Notes: generated by a model from the sequence alone, not told the origin. Shown: positions 29,169-39,625, counted from the first letter of the stretch. The stretch: DNA of 64,000 nt from an uncultured Bacteroidia bacterium (GCA_943787465.1 CALSMN010000004.1:361762-425761), one strand, 5' to 3'. A program made the numbers and translations.

Positions 29169-31955
29169 ATGTCAGCTGAAAAAAAACTATTTCTATTGGA
29201 TGCTTATGCACTCATTTTTAGGTCCTACTATGCATTTATCAAAAACCCAAGAATCACCTCCTACGGACTCAATACAAACGCCATTTTTGGCTTTACCAAT
29301 ACACTGCTTGAAGTTTTAGAAAAACACAATCCAAGCCATATAGCCGTTTGTTTTGATCATAAATCAGAGAATATACGAAAAAAACAATACCCATTGTATA
29401 AGGCGAATAGAGACGAAACACCAGAAGACATAAAACGATCCGAACCCTTTATTCGTGAAATCATTGAAGCCTTTAATATTCCCATTATAGAAAAAGAAGG
29501 GTATGAAGCCGATGATGTAATTGTTACCTTAGCTACACGAGCAGAAAAAGAAGGATTCATCACCTACATGATGACACCAGACAAGGATTTTGGTCAAGCG
29601 GTCACCCATAAAATATTGATGTATAAACCTGCCCGTGGGGGTAATCCCCCAGAAATCTTAGGTCCTGCAGAAGTATGCAAAAAATTTGGTCTTGAGAAAA
29701 CTGAGCAAATCATAGACTACTTAGGCATGATGGGCGATGCTGTAGATAATATCCCTGGTATACCTGGAGTTGGAGCTAAAACGGCATCAAAACTATTATT
29801 AGAGTTCGGATCCATGGAAAACATGTATGAAAACCTCGACGGCATCAAAGGTAAACTTCGCGAAAAAATAGAAGATAATAAAGAACAGGCATTTATGTCG
29901 AAGCATCTGGCAAAAATCATTACAGATGTTCCGGTAAACTTTGATGAATCAGAGTTAATTCGGTCGAAACCCAATAAAGAAAAGATTAATCAATTATTCA
30001 CCAAATTAGAATTTAATGCTCTATCAAGAAGGGTGTTCAATGAATCGATGCAGGAAGCCAAAACTGTACAAGGAAATTTATTTTCATCCGCTACAAACTC
30101 CATCACTACTTCTATAATAAAAGAAAATAATAGTATTGAATTAAACGCAATAGAAAACACAAAACACGATTATCAACTTATTGATAATGAGAATAAAAGA
30201 AAATATTTAATATCTGAATTAGAAAAAAATAATTCGTTTTGTTTTGATACTGAAACGACCTCCTTAAATGTACATGATGCTGAAATTTTAGGTGTTTCAT
30301 TTTGTTTTGAAGCAGGTAAAGCGTTCTATGTCAATATGCCACAAGATTTTGATGAAACTAAGAAAATATTAAATGAATTTAAACATCTTTTTGCACATCA
30401 ATCTATTGAAAAAATTGCACAAAATTTAAAATATGATCTCAAAGTACTTTTAAAATACGAGATTTTCATTGATGGACCAGTATTTGACACCATGTTAGCT
30501 CACTACTTAGTAGATCCAGACGGGAGACATAACATGGATGTTCTCTCAGAAAAATATCTCCATTATCAACCTGTTTCTATCACTAATTTGATCGGAAAGA
30601 AAGGTAAGAATCAACAATCGTTCGCTAGCGTTCCTTTAGAAAAAGCAAAAGAATATGCGTGTGAAGATGCAGACATCACCTTTCAACTAAAACAAAAAAT
30701 ATACCAAGAATTAATGGATAAACAATTGGCTCATCTTCTCATTCGTGTAGAAATGCCATTAGTCTCTGTTCTTGCTGATATAGAAATGGAAGGGATACGT
30801 ATCGATGATCATTTTCTACAAGAATATTCCAAAGAACTAGAATTGATGTCAAACAAAATGGAAGACCGCATATATGAACTCTCTGACCTCAAATTTAACA
30901 TTGCTAGTCCAAAACAATTAGGTGAAGTTTTATTTGACCACTTAAAAATTAATGCTAAAGCAAAAAAAACTAAAACCGGTCAGTATAAAACTGATGAAGC
31001 CACTTTGGAAAAATTAGCAGACGAACATGCTATAGTCAAAAATATAATGGACTATAGAAAAATTAACAAACTAAGATCTACTTATGTAGATGCATTACCT
31101 AAACTAATCCATCCAAAAACACGAAGAGTACATACCAACTTTGGGCAAGCTGTTGCAGCCACTGGAAGATTAAGTAGCACTAATCCTAATCTGCAGAATA
31201 TCCCTATTCGAACAGACATGGGTAAAGAAATCAGAAAAGCGTTTATTCCAAGAGACGAAGATCATACCCTTCTGGCGGTTGATTATTCTCAAATAGAACT
31301 AAGAATTGTGGCATCAGTGGCTGAAGATGCAGGAATGATTGATGCATTCAAGGCAGGATTGGATATTCACTCCGCTACCGCAGCAAAAGTTTTTGGTGTA
31401 GCTATTGAAGAGGTGACCAAAGAGCAACGATACAAGGCAAAAAGTGTCAATTTTGGATTAATATATGGACAAGGAGCATTCGGGCTTGCCCAAAATTTAA
31501 AAATTTCAAGGACAGAAGCTAAAACTTTAATTGATGCCTATTTTGATCAATTTAGCGGTGTAAAAAAATATATGGACGATACCATAACATATTGTAGAGA
31601 AAATGGATATGTTAAAACGATGCTTGGTAGAAAACGATTTATACCTGATATAAATTCCAGCAACCAAACTGTGGTCGGATTTGCTGAAAGAAATGCAATT
31701 AATGCGCCTATTCAGGGGAGTGCTGCTGATATGATAAAATTAGCTATGATTAATATAAATCAAAAATTATCGCAGTTGAACTCTCGTACAAAAATGATAT
31801 TACAAGTCCATGACGAATTGTTATTTGATGTTCCTCTTAGTGAATTAGAAGAAATAAAACCCATCATCATTCAAGAAATGGAAATAGCAATGCCCTTAAA
31901 AGTACCCGTAGTTGCCGAAGCAGGAAATGGCAATAACTGGCTAGAAGCTCATTAA
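29169..31955 (+). CDS. polA: DNA polymerase I
   Basis: 928 residues from the ATG at 29169 (MSAEKKLFLLDAYALIFR). All three domains are present: the 5'-3' flap nuclease (residues 1-300, with DAYALIFRSYYAF, YEADDVI and the helix-hairpin-helix GIPGVGAKTASKL); an intact DEDD 3'-5' proofreading exonuclease (FDTETTSLN, with its downstream CEDADIT motif); and the polymerase with motif A (VDYSQIELRI), motif B (RYKAKSVNFGLIYG) and motif C (LQVHDELLFDV). The intact exonuclease is notable because many Pol I enzymes have lost it. It repairs and matures Okazaki fragments. lpxH follows. Confidence 0.96.
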   Translation: MSAEKKLFLLDAYALIFRSYYAFIKNPRITSYGLNTNAIFGFTNTLLEVLEKHNPSHIAVCFDHKSENIRKKQYPLYKANRDETPEDIKRSEPFIREIIEAFNIPIIEKEGYEADDVIVTLATRAEKEGFITYMMTPDKDFGQAVTHKILMYKPARGGNPPEILGPAEVCKKFGLEKTEQIIDYLGMMGDAVDNIPGIPGVGAKTASKLLLEFGSMENMYENLDGIKGKLREKIEDNKEQAFMSKHLAKIITDVPVNFDESELIRSKPNKEKINQLFTKLEFNALSRRVFNESMQEAKTVQGNLFSSATNSITTSIIKENNSIELNAIENTKHDYQLIDNENKRKYLISELEKNNSFCFDTETTSLNVHDAEILGVSFCFEAGKAFYVNMPQDFDETKKILNEFKHLFAHQSIEKIAQNLKYDLKVLLKYEIFIDGPVFDTMLAHYLVDPDGRHNMDVLSEKYLHYQPVSITNLIGKKGKNQQSFASVPLEKAKEYACEDADITFQLKQKIYQELMDKQLAHLLIRVEMPLVSVLADIEMEGIRIDDHFLQEYSKELELMSNKMEDRIYELSDLKFNIASPKQLGEVLFDHLKINAKAKKTKTGQYKTDEATLEKLADEHAIVKNIMDYRKINKLRSTYVDALPKLIHPKTRRVHTNFGQAVAATGRLSSTNPNLQNIPIRTDMGKEIRKAFIPRDEDHTLLAVDYSQIELRIVASVAEDAGMIDAFKAGLDIHSATAAKVFGVAIEEVTKEQRYKAKSVNFGLIYGQGAFGLAQNLKISRTEAKTLIDAYFDQFSGVKKYMDDTITYCRENGYVKTMLGRKRFIPDINSSNQTVVGFAERNAINAPIQGSAADMIKLAMININQKLSQLNSRTKMILQVHDELLFDVPLSELEEIKPIIIQEMEIAMPLKVPVVAEAGNGNNWLEAH

Positions 31956-31959
31956 TCTA

Positions 31960-31967
31960 TATTTTTG
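31960..31967 (+). promoter_or_regulatory. Predicted -7 box (TATTTTTG) for lpxH
   Basis: TATTTTTG, a full TAnnTTTG match, lies just after the polA stop codon and ends 13 nt before the lpxH ATG. It suggests lpxH can be transcribed independently of polA, with a leader of only several bases. Confidence 0.45.
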
Positions 31968-31980
31968 CATTTCTATAGCC

Positions 31981-32724
31981 ATGAGTAAAACATACTTTGC
32001 ATCTGATTTTCATCTTGGGACTCCTAATTATAGTGAATCGCTTAAACGTGAAAAAAAAATTGTACAATGGCTGAATCAAATTGAACCCGATTGCGATTCC
32101 CTGTTTTTAGTAGGTGATGTATTTGATTTTTGGTTTGAATACAAAACTACAGTTCCAAAGTATTTCAATCGATTGCTCGGCAAATTGGCGTCTATGACTG
32201 ACACTGGTATTCCTATTTATTTTTTTAAAGGCAATCACGATATGTGGACTTTCAATTATTTAGAAAAAGAAATAGGTCTTAAGATTATAGATGAAGAATG
32301 GATAGGGACCATTCAAGGTAAAAAATGCTACATTCATCACGGAGACGCCCTTTGGAAGGGTGAACGCAGTTATAAAATAATCCGAAAAATTTTTAGAAGT
32401 AAATTAGCTATTTGGTTATTTGGCCGATTACACCCCAATACAGGTATTGCATTGGCCCAGTTCTTAAGTAAAAAAAGTAGAAAGAAAAGTCATCTCAATG
32501 ACCAATTAGACATTCCATTAGAAAAGGAGTATCAATATCAGTTTGCTCAAGATTATGTGCAGACTCATGATGTTGACTATTTCATTTTTGGACATCGTCA
32601 CAAACCGATGAAAATACCTATTGAAAAGAAAGCTACTCTTATAAACCTTGGTGATTGGATATCACACTTTACCTTCGTAACTTTAGAAGAAAATGATGTT
32701 AAGATGCACACTTTTTCTGATTAG
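31981..32724 (+). CDS. lpxH: UDP-2,3-diacylglucosamine diphosphatase (LpxH-like)
   Basis: 247 residues. The metallophosphatase motifs are clear: ASDFHLG (DxH, residues 8-14), FLVGDVFDFWFE (GDxxD, about 42-53), FFKGNHDMW (GNHD, about 80-88), IHHGDALW and FIFGHRHKPM. The order and the WFEYK segment fit LpxH, which hydrolyses UDP-diacylglucosamine to lipid X in lipid A synthesis. It overlaps the next secreted-protein gene by 32 bp in another frame. A lipid A-modifying PagL-like gene exists elsewhere in the window. Confidence 0.9.
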   Translation: MSKTYFASDFHLGTPNYSESLKREKKIVQWLNQIEPDCDSLFLVGDVFDFWFEYKTTVPKYFNRLLGKLASMTDTGIPIYFFKGNHDMWTFNYLEKEIGLKIIDEEWIGTIQGKKCYIHHGDALWKGERSYKIIRKIFRSKLAIWLFGRLHPNTGIALAQFLSKKSRKKSHLNDQLDIPLEKEYQYQFAQDYVQTHDVDYFIFGHRHKPMKIPIEKKATLINLGDWISHFTFVTLEENDVKMHTFSD

Positions 32725-33484
32725 TTTTTTCTTTGCATTTTGGGTTAGAAGCCAAGACACTTTGACATTAACTCCCCTTAACGCTATTCAATGTATGAAT
32801 ATTGATGCATCCCAAAATATATGGGTAACTGATGATGCATTCACATTGTATAAATTTGATTTAACCGGAAAACAGATTACCAATGTAAATATTAAAAGTT
32901 ATGGTACTATTTCAAGCATTGATTGTTCCAATCCATTTGAAATATATGTATATCACCGAGACCAAAATATACTCGTATTTTATGATAACATGCTCAATAA
33001 ACGTGGTGAGATCCGGTTCAACGATCTATATATTTATAATGTAGCTTGTGTAGCACGATCCTTTGACAATCAAATTTGGATACTGGACATCTCCGATTAT
33101 ACCCTAAAAAAGATAAGTAAATCTGGCAAACTCTTAGCTTCTTCCATATACCTAAATACCATTAGTTCAAAAGCACTAAATACATATAAAATTTGGGAAG
33201 AAGATGGCCATACCCTGGTGGCAGATTCTTTAAATGGAATTCTTAGTTTTGATCTGTTTGGCACTTATGAGACCACATATTCTTTTTATCCCTGTACCTC
33301 AGCAACAAGTATTTCAAAATTATTTTATGTCAATCAAAAAGGATCTTTAATGGCCTATAATTCCATACTTAGAAACCCAATACCATTAAAATATTCCTTG
33401 CCTTTATTCGCTCAAATCACCAAATCCGGGAATGCAATTTATTACAGTGTAGAAAATCGTGTAATTCGCATTCCAATTCAATAA
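32693..33484 (+). CDS. Secreted propeller-like protein of unknown function
   Basis: 263 residues. The signal peptide (CTLFLISFFFAFWVRSQ) is followed by repeats of about 40 residues of the type IDASQNIWVTDDAFTLYKFD and ARSFDNQIWILDISDYTLKKIS, indicating a small beta-propeller of NHL/WD type, possibly five or six blades. No catalytic residues can be named. The gene starts within the 3' end of lpxH (32-bp overlap), so it is probably translated from the same message. Conserved pairing with lpxH would be worth checking. Confidence 0.7.
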   Translation: MMLRCTLFLISFFFAFWVRSQDTLTLTPLNAIQCMNIDASQNIWVTDDAFTLYKFDLTGKQITNVNIKSYGTISSIDCSNPFEIYVYHRDQNILVFYDNMLNKRGEIRFNDLYIYNVACVARSFDNQIWILDISDYTLKKISKSGKLLASSIYLNTISSKALNTYKIWEEDGHTLVADSLNGILSFDLFGTYETTYSFYPCTSATSISKLFYVNQKGSLMAYNSILRNPIPLKYSLPLFAQITKSGNAIYYSVENRVIRIPIQ

Positions 33485-33494
33485 CTTGTTTGTG

Positions 33495-33525
33495 TTGATT
33501 TGCCGATTCATTATGAATACATTTG
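33495..33525 (+). promoter_or_regulatory. Predicted promoter for prfA
   Basis: TTG at 33495-33497 and TACATTTG at 33518-33525 are 20 bases apart, matching the Bacteroidota -33/-7 arrangement. The -7 box ends only six bases before the prfA ATG at 33532, so the message would be essentially leaderless. Confidence 0.5.
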
Positions 33526-33531
33526 CCCTTT

Positions 33532-34602
33532 ATGCTTGAAACATTAGAAGGAATATACGCTCGTTTTAAAGAAGTAGAATTATTACTTAGTAGTCCTGAA
33601 ATAGCTTCTGATATAAAACAATTTACCAAATTAAACAAGGAATATAGTGACTTAAAACAAATCGTAGAACGATTTTTTGAATATAAAAACCTAGTAGGAA
33701 ATCTATCCGAAGCAAAAGAAATTTTGGAGCATTCCAATGATCTAGAAATGAAAGAAATGGCTAAAGAAGAATTCGAGCTACTCAGTGACCGGAAAGAGCC
33801 ATTGGAAAATGAAATCAAAATGCTACTCATTCCTAAAGATCCGGAGGATGATAAAAATGCCATTGTGGAAATTAGAGCAGGAGCGGGTGGAGATGAAGCC
33901 AGCTTATTTGCCGGAGATTTATTTCGGATGTATACGAAGTTTTTTGATGCTCAAGGTTGGAAACATGAAATAATGGATGTTACCGAGGGAACAGCGGGAG
34001 GATTCAAAGAAATTGTAGTTAAAGTAGAAGGATTAGAAATTTTTGGGACACTCAAATTTGAAGCTGGAGTACATCGCGTACAACGTGTTCCAGACACCGA
34101 GACACAAGGAAGAGTGCACACCTCTGCAGCTACTGTAGCCGTTTTACCAGAAGTGGAAGAAGTGGATGTACAAATCAACCCAGCAGATATTGCCATGCAA
34201 ACCTCTCGATCAGGAGGTGCTGGAGGACAGAATGTCAACAAAGTAGAAACCAAAGTTCAACTCACCCATAAACCATCCGGTATCGTAGTAGTATGTTCTC
34301 AAGCACGATCACAACTCGCCAATCGAGAAATTGCCATGGATATGATTCGAGCCAAATTGTATGATTTAGAGTTGGTTAAACGAAATGGGGATATTGCAGC
34401 TAAACGAAAAACCATGGTGTCTACAGGCGATCGGTCGGCTAAAATTCGCACTTACAATTATCCACAAGGTAGAGTCACAGATCATCGCATCAACTTGACC
34501 TTGTATAACTTAGGGGCTGTAATGAATGGAGACATCCGTGAAGTGATTGACGCACTGAAATTTGCTGAAAATGCAGAAAAAATGAAAGTTGGAGGATTAT
34601 AG
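33532..34602 (+). CDS. prfA: Peptide chain release factor 1
   Basis: 356 residues from the ATG at 33532 ([12 protein letters not shown]). A TTG three codons upstream overlaps the promoter box and is rejected. The catalytic GGQ motif is at residues 231-233 ([17 protein letters not shown]). The codon-recognition domain includes the [15 protein letters not shown] block and the [15 protein letters not shown] segment; the PET-type tripeptide reads as PDTET in this region. Length and both domains are normal for RF1, which terminates at UAA and UAG. UGA is also used as a stop in this window (rlmB), so an RF2 should exist elsewhere. Confidence 0.96.
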   Translation: MLETLEGIYARFKEVELLLSSPEIASDIKQFTKLNKEYSDLKQIVERFFEYKNLVGNLSEAKEILEHSNDLEMKEMAKEEFELLSDRKEPLENEIKMLLIPKDPEDDKNAIVEIRAGAGGDEASLFAGDLFRMYTKFFDAQGWKHEIMDVTEGTAGGFKEIVVKVEGLEIFGTLKFEAGVHRVQRVPDTETQGRVHTSAATVAVLPEVEEVDVQINPADIAMQTSRSGGAGGQNVNKVETKVQLTHKPSGIVVVCSQARSQLANREIAMDMIRAKLYDLELVKRNGDIAAKRKTMVSTGDRSAKIRTYNYPQGRVTDHRINLTLYNLGAVMNGDIREVIDALKFAENAEKMKVGGL

Positions 34603-34669
34603 TAATTTCTCCATATCAAAATATTTTTAAATTGCTTTTTAAAAAAATTATTAACAAAATAGTCTGTTT

Positions 34670-34701
34670 TTTGTCAAAATAGATTCAAAAAAATATTTTT
34701 G
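34670..34701 (+). promoter_or_regulatory. Promoter for type III glutamine synthetase
   Basis: TTTG at 34670-34673 and TATTTTTG at 34694-34701 are separated by 20 bases, a full match to both elements of the Bacteroidota promoter. The -7 box ends 21 bases before the ATG at 34723. Confidence 0.62.
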
Positions 34702-34722
34702 TATCTAAAATAAGTATAAAAA

Positions 34723-36885
34723 ATGCGATTTGAGTCACTAAAAACTGTTTCTAATAGAAAAAATAGAATTAAAGATAATTCTACTGTTTCATTTACAGAT
34801 TTATTTAATAGCAATGTATTTGACGATACTGCTATGCGAAACTTCTTAAGTAGGGAGGCTTATGAATCTGTAAGTAGCTCTATTCATAATGGAAAAACAA
34901 TCAATCGAAAAATGGCAGAACATGTTGCTTCTGGTATGAAGCGATGGGCACTGAGCAAGGGAGCAACACACTACACCCATTGGTTTCAACCATTAACAGG
35001 TTCTACCGCAGAAAAGCACGATTCCTTCTTTGAACCTGAAAATGGCAAAGCAGTGGAAAAATTTTCTGCAAACTCTTTAGTTCAACAAGAGCCCGATGCT
35101 TCTAGTTTGCCGAGTGGTGGTTTACGAAATACATTTGAAGCTCGAGGTTATACTGCTTGGGACCCATCCTCTCCCGCATTTATTTATGAAAATACGGCCG
35201 GGAAAACATTATGTATCCCCACTGTTTTTGTTTCATACAACGGTGAAGCTCTTGATTATAAAACACCATTATTAAAATCAGTCAATCTGGTTGATAAAGC
35301 CGCTACAGAAATTTGTAAATACTTTCTTAAAAAAGTTTCCTCTTGCACTGCATCCTTAGGAATAGAACAGGAATATTTCTTAGTCGATGAAGCATTATTT
35401 CAAGCTAGGCCAGATTTGGTCATGTGCGGAAGAACCCTTGTTGGTCATGCTCCAGCTAAAGGACAACAAATGGATGACCACTACTTTGGTTCTATTCCTG
35501 ATCGGGTATTTAATTATATGTATGATTTAGAAATAGAGGCTGCCAAACTGGGAATTCCGTTAAAAACAAGACACAACGAGGTTGCTCCAGGTCAGTATGA
35601 ATGTGCCCCTATGTTTGAAGAAGTGAACCTAGCCATAGACCATAATCAACTACTCATGGATTTAATGGATGATGTAGCTAAACGACATCACTTCCGTGTT
35701 TTACTACACGAAAAACCTTTTGCTGGAATCAATGGCTCTGGAAAGCATAACAACTGGTCATTGATTACTAATACTGGAGTAAATCTTCTATCTCCAGGAA
35801 ATGATCCTAACAGTAATCTGTTGTTTCTAACTATCTTCATCAACACGATTAAGGCATTACATGACAATTCCGATATCATCAGAGCAAGTATTGCTTCTGC
35901 TTCCAACGACCACCGACTAGGGGCTAATGAAGCACCTCCAGCTATCATCTCTGCATTTATTGGTTCTAAACTAACTCAGGTATTAAATGCCTTTTTAGCC
36001 GATGCCGTAGCTGAGGATAAAGGAGAAAAAAAATCCATCAATATTGATAAAATACCAGAGATACTAAGAGATAACACCGATAGAAATCGCACCTCTCCAT
36101 TTGCATTTACAGGTAACAAATTTGAACTAAGGGCCGTTGGCTCTTCAACCAACTCTGCACAACCAATGACTGCTCTAAATAGTGCTGTAGCTAATCAGCT
36201 TATTGCATTTAAGATTGCTGTTGACAGTGCTGTTGTAAAAGGGGTTGATCAGAAAAAGGCCATTGTGCTTGAACTAAAAAAAGTACTTAAGAGTGCTCAA
36301 AATATTCTATTCGAGGGCAATAACTACAGCGATGAGTGGGCTAAAGAAGCTAAAAAAAGAGGATTAAGCAATATCAAAAACACACCCGAATCGCTCAAAG
36401 CCTATATCAGCAATCAAGCACATGATACTTTTGTCAAAAATGGCATTTTCACCCAAGAAGAGTTGCATGCTCGTTATGAAATTATGCTGGAGGACTACAT
36501 AAAAAAAATTCAAATCGAAGGAAGAATTTTAGGTGAATTAGCCTACTCTTTCATACTCCCTCCGTCCATTCAGTATCTATCCAATGTGGCTGCCAATGTT
36601 AAAACATTGAAGGAAGCGGGTATCAAAGTCGGTACTGCTCAAAAGGAACTAATTGAATCTATTGGAGAGCACATCGATATGGTAAAAACTAAAACAGATC
36701 AAATGATAGCTGCTAGGAAAAAAGCAAATACCATGATCGATAGTGAAAAACAAGCCATATCCTATCACTATGACGTTAAAGAATCATTTGATGATATTCG
36801 ATATCATATCGACAAACTTGAACAATTGGTAGACGATAAAATGTGGCAATTGCCCAAATATAGGGAGCTTCTTTTTACACGGTAA
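34723..36885 (+). CDS. glnN: Type III glutamine synthetase
   Basis: 720 residues, the size of GSIII rather than the 450-residue GSI. Diagnostic blocks are TNWxQP-like THWFQPLTGSTAEKHDSF (about residues 84-101), FSANSLVQQEPDASSLPSGG, the metal-binding LGIEQEYFLVD (about 214-224), RHNEVAPGQYE, GINGSGKHNNWS (ammonia/ATP region) and NRTSPFAFTGNKFE (glutamate binding). It condenses ammonium and glutamate to glutamine, the usual nitrogen-assimilation enzyme in Bacteroidota. It has its own promoter and is followed by the PorE-like gene after 124 bp. Confidence 0.95.
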   Translation: MRFESLKTVSNRKNRIKDNSTVSFTDLFNSNVFDDTAMRNFLSREAYESVSSSIHNGKTINRKMAEHVASGMKRWALSKGATHYTHWFQPLTGSTAEKHDSFFEPENGKAVEKFSANSLVQQEPDASSLPSGGLRNTFEARGYTAWDPSSPAFIYENTAGKTLCIPTVFVSYNGEALDYKTPLLKSVNLVDKAATEICKYFLKKVSSCTASLGIEQEYFLVDEALFQARPDLVMCGRTLVGHAPAKGQQMDDHYFGSIPDRVFNYMYDLEIEAAKLGIPLKTRHNEVAPGQYECAPMFEEVNLAIDHNQLLMDLMDDVAKRHHFRVLLHEKPFAGINGSGKHNNWSLITNTGVNLLSPGNDPNSNLLFLTIFINTIKALHDNSDIIRASIASASNDHRLGANEAPPAIISAFIGSKLTQVLNAFLADAVAEDKGEKKSINIDKIPEILRDNTDRNRTSPFAFTGNKFELRAVGSSTNSAQPMTALNSAVANQLIAFKIAVDSAVVKGVDQKKAIVLELKKVLKSAQNILFEGNNYSDEWAKEAKKRGLSNIKNTPESLKAYISNQAHDTFVKNGIFTQEELHARYEIMLEDYIKKIQIEGRILGELAYSFILPPSIQYLSNVAANVKTLKEAGIKVGTAQKELIESIGEHIDMVKTKTDQMIAARKKANTMIDSEKQAISYHYDVKESFDDIRYHIDKLEQLVDDKMWQLPKYRELLFTR

Positions 36886-37009
36886 TAAAGGTAAATATGA
36901 AAACAATTGGCCCAACAGTTTGAGGTCAACCCGGTCAATTGTGATTATATCTTCATATTTATTTGTTTTTGGACGTATATTTTTTGATTTTTGACGTTCT
37001 ATTAACAAA

Positions 37010-39607
37010 ATGAATAATCCATTGTTGAATTTTATCAAAACAGTAATTCCAGTAGCTATTATTGTTTTTGTGACTGGTTGCAAAACAGTTACCATGAAAA
37101 AAGCTGATGAGAATATGCAAATTAAAAATTATGCAATCTCTGCAGATATGTACGACAGGTTATCTAGCGATACAAAGCTTCCTAAAGACATTCGTCAAAA
37201 TGCTGCATTCCGTGGCGGTGAAAGTTATCGTTTTAACCACCAACCAAAAAAAGCGTTAAAATTATACGTCAAAGCACAAAAATATGGGGCTAAAGATCCT
37301 ATTGTTATTTATAGAATAGCCCAAATGTACAAGCAACTAAATGAGTACGAAAATGCTATTCAGTATTTTAAAACCTATGAAAAAGAAGTACCTTCTGATG
37401 AAAGGGTTAGATCCATGATCAAGGGCTGCGAATCGGCAATGAAATGGAAAGAAGAAAAATCACGATATACCGTTACACCGTTTAAACCTGCCAATGATAA
37501 ATCAGCCGATGATTTTTCTCCCGTTTGGGCCGATCGTAAGAATAATTCTATCATGTTTACATCAGATAGAGAAGGAGGTGTAAATAAAAGTCCATACGAT
37601 AGAACGCTTCGCTCTCACTCTGACGTATGGCAAGTGAAAAAAGGAACAAGTCGCGGTAAATCTGAAAAATGGAGTACAGCTGAACTTGTAGAAGGTTTAA
37701 ATACCAAATACAATGATGGTGCGGTCACTTTTAATAGCAGAATGTCTAAAATGTATTTCACACAATGCAATGGCGAAACAGGCAAAGAGCCAAAATGTAA
37801 AATCTATGAGGCTCGCAAATCTGGTAAAGGGTGGCAAATGAACCCAGAACCACTCAGCTTTTGTTCTGGTGAAGAAAATAATAAGTGGAATTACGGACAC
37901 CCCGTTATGGCTGATAAGGATAAAGTTCTGTATTTTTCCTCTGACAGACCAGGAGGATATGGAGACACCAATGCATTGGAAAAAACCAAAGATATTTGGA
38001 TGGTAACTTTCGTAAGGAGAGGAAGAACATGGAGCGAACCCATCAACCTTGGGCCCTCTGTAAATACTGAATACAACGAAATGTTTCCATATGTTCATTC
38101 AGATGGTTCACTATATTTTGCATCAGAAGGGCACCCCGGTCTAGGAGGTTTAGATATTTTTTATACGGTTAAAACTGATGAAGGTCCAACTGATTGGGCA
38201 GTACCAACAAATCTAAAAAGTCCCGTAAATTCATCAGGCGATGATTTTGGTATTATTCTGGATGCGACCAAAGAATCAGGGTTTTTTACATCCAACCGAA
38301 TAAAAGAACAAGATGATATTTTCGAATTTACGATGGAGCCTATTGAGTGTACACTTAAAGGGCAAATTACCGACTGCGACAGTGGAACCGCCATTAAACA
38401 AGCTTTAGTTGAAATAAGCAATAATGTGGACTCCTCCATTATTCGACTTAGAACAGATGATCGTGGATATTATGATACCAAGCTAGGAATCAACAAAGAA
38501 TATACCATTAATGTTTCAAAAAGAGGAGCATATTACTACGATGCTAAACCCCAATATGTAAGTACTGTAGGTGTAGAAAATTCTTTGGATTGCCAATATA
38601 TTAAAGACTTCTGCCTCAAAAATACATGTAATGATGTATTTGTTTTGCCTATCTATTACGATTTAGCAAAAGCCTTCATCAGAGATGATGCAAAACCTAT
38701 TTTGGATGATTTGATTAAAACCCTAAAAAAATATCCTAAAATGGCTGTTGAATTAGGATCTCATACCGATTGTAGGGCATCATTCGAGTATAACAGAGAC
38801 TTGTCTCAACGAAGAGCAGATTCTGCCATTTCATACATTATCGAAAAAGGAGGTATCAATCCATTTCGATTGGATGCAAGAGGGTATGGAGAATCACAAT
38901 TAGTAACAGATTGTCCTTGTGAGGGCCCTATTAAGAGTAGCTGTACAGAGGATGAACATCAAAAAAATAGACGTACAACTGTTAAGGTTGTTAATTGTAA
39001 TTTTGATATTCAATCCATTGGAGTCGATTACTCCCAACGAAATGATGAAGCACTAAACGGAAAAGGATCCATTTACAGTCCTTATCTTTTAGCGAAACAA
39101 CGTGCTTTCTTGGAAGAAACCAAAGGAGATATTGATAGCTTCCTTCGCGCAAAGGCAATAGAAGATAGTTTAACAATTGTACGTCAAGCTGAAGAAGAGT
39201 TCTTAGCTAAATACGATTTCATTCCATTAACACCTTCTCGAACTGAAGGTGCCTATTCTGTTTATGGGTATATCGGTAGAAAAAAAGTAAAATTTGAATA
39301 CAATGGTGAAGAAAGAAGAACACTTATGCCACAAACGCTAGTTGAGCAACTAATCAAAACTGGTCAACTTACACCTGAAGATTTTAGAGATTCTGGTGAT
39401 AAAATAAAACTTTCTGACGGTACCAAAATTTTTGGAACATCATTCACTCTCAAAGAGCTAAAAATAAATGATAAAATATATACCAAGGTGAAGTGTAAAA
39501 TGGTAGATACCAAAGAAACTGTTTTAGGGTATAATATTTTTGATAAAGAATATGTAGATTTTGAAATCAAAGACAATAAACTTTGGTTGCTCAAAGACAC
39601 TGAATAG
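37010..39607 (+). CDS. PorE-like OmpA-family lipoprotein with degenerate retropepsin-like C-terminal domain
   Basis: 865 residues. The lipoprotein signal ends at cysteine 24 (IIVFVTGC). Then come TPR repeats (about 35-140), a PD40/beta-propeller region (about 165-445; FSPVWADRKNNSIMFTSDRE), a carboxypeptidase-regulatory-like domain (about 448-535) and an OmpA peptidoglycan-binding domain (about 541-662; SHTDCRASFEYN, LSQRRADS). This order matches PorE of the type IX secretion system. The extra tail (about 745-862) reads like a clan AA aspartic protease domain (IKTGQLTPEDF, KLSDGTKIFGTSFTLKEL), but the position of the DTGA active site reads NGEE (765-768), so it should be inactive. It probably anchors the machine to peptidoglycan. 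PorE identity is inferred; related architectures exist. Confidence 0.78.
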   Translation: MNNPLLNFIKTVIPVAIIVFVTGCKTVTMKKADENMQIKNYAISADMYDRLSSDTKLPKDIRQNAAFRGGESYRFNHQPKKALKLYVKAQKYGAKDPIVIYRIAQMYKQLNEYENAIQYFKTYEKEVPSDERVRSMIKGCESAMKWKEEKSRYTVTPFKPANDKSADDFSPVWADRKNNSIMFTSDREGGVNKSPYDRTLRSHSDVWQVKKGTSRGKSEKWSTAELVEGLNTKYNDGAVTFNSRMSKMYFTQCNGETGKEPKCKIYEARKSGKGWQMNPEPLSFCSGEENNKWNYGHPVMADKDKVLYFSSDRPGGYGDTNALEKTKDIWMVTFVRRGRTWSEPINLGPSVNTEYNEMFPYVHSDGSLYFASEGHPGLGGLDIFYTVKTDEGPTDWAVPTNLKSPVNSSGDDFGIILDATKESGFFTSNRIKEQDDIFEFTMEPIECTLKGQITDCDSGTAIKQALVEISNNVDSSIIRLRTDDRGYYDTKLGINKEYTINVSKRGAYYYDAKPQYVSTVGVENSLDCQYIKDFCLKNTCNDVFVLPIYYDLAKAFIRDDAKPILDDLIKTLKKYPKMAVELGSHTDCRASFEYNRDLSQRRADSAISYIIEKGGINPFRLDARGYGESQLVTDCPCEGPIKSSCTEDEHQKNRRTTVKVVNCNFDIQSIGVDYSQRNDEALNGKGSIYSPYLLAKQRAFLEETKGDIDSFLRAKAIEDSLTIVRQAEEEFLAKYDFIPLTPSRTEGAYSVYGYIGRKKVKFEYNGEERRTLMPQTLVEQLIKTGQLTPEDFRDSGDKIKLSDGTKIFGTSFTLKELKINDKIYTKVKCKMVDTKETVLGYNIFDKEYVDFEIKDNKLWLLKDTE

Positions 39608-39625
39608 AAATTTAACTATACATAC

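Noticed and set aside
36886-37009. Promoter for the PorE-like gene in TTTGTTTTTGGACGTATA
   Set aside because: The T-rich stretch has no proper TAnnTTTG at a suitable spacing from a TTG; several weak alignments are possible.
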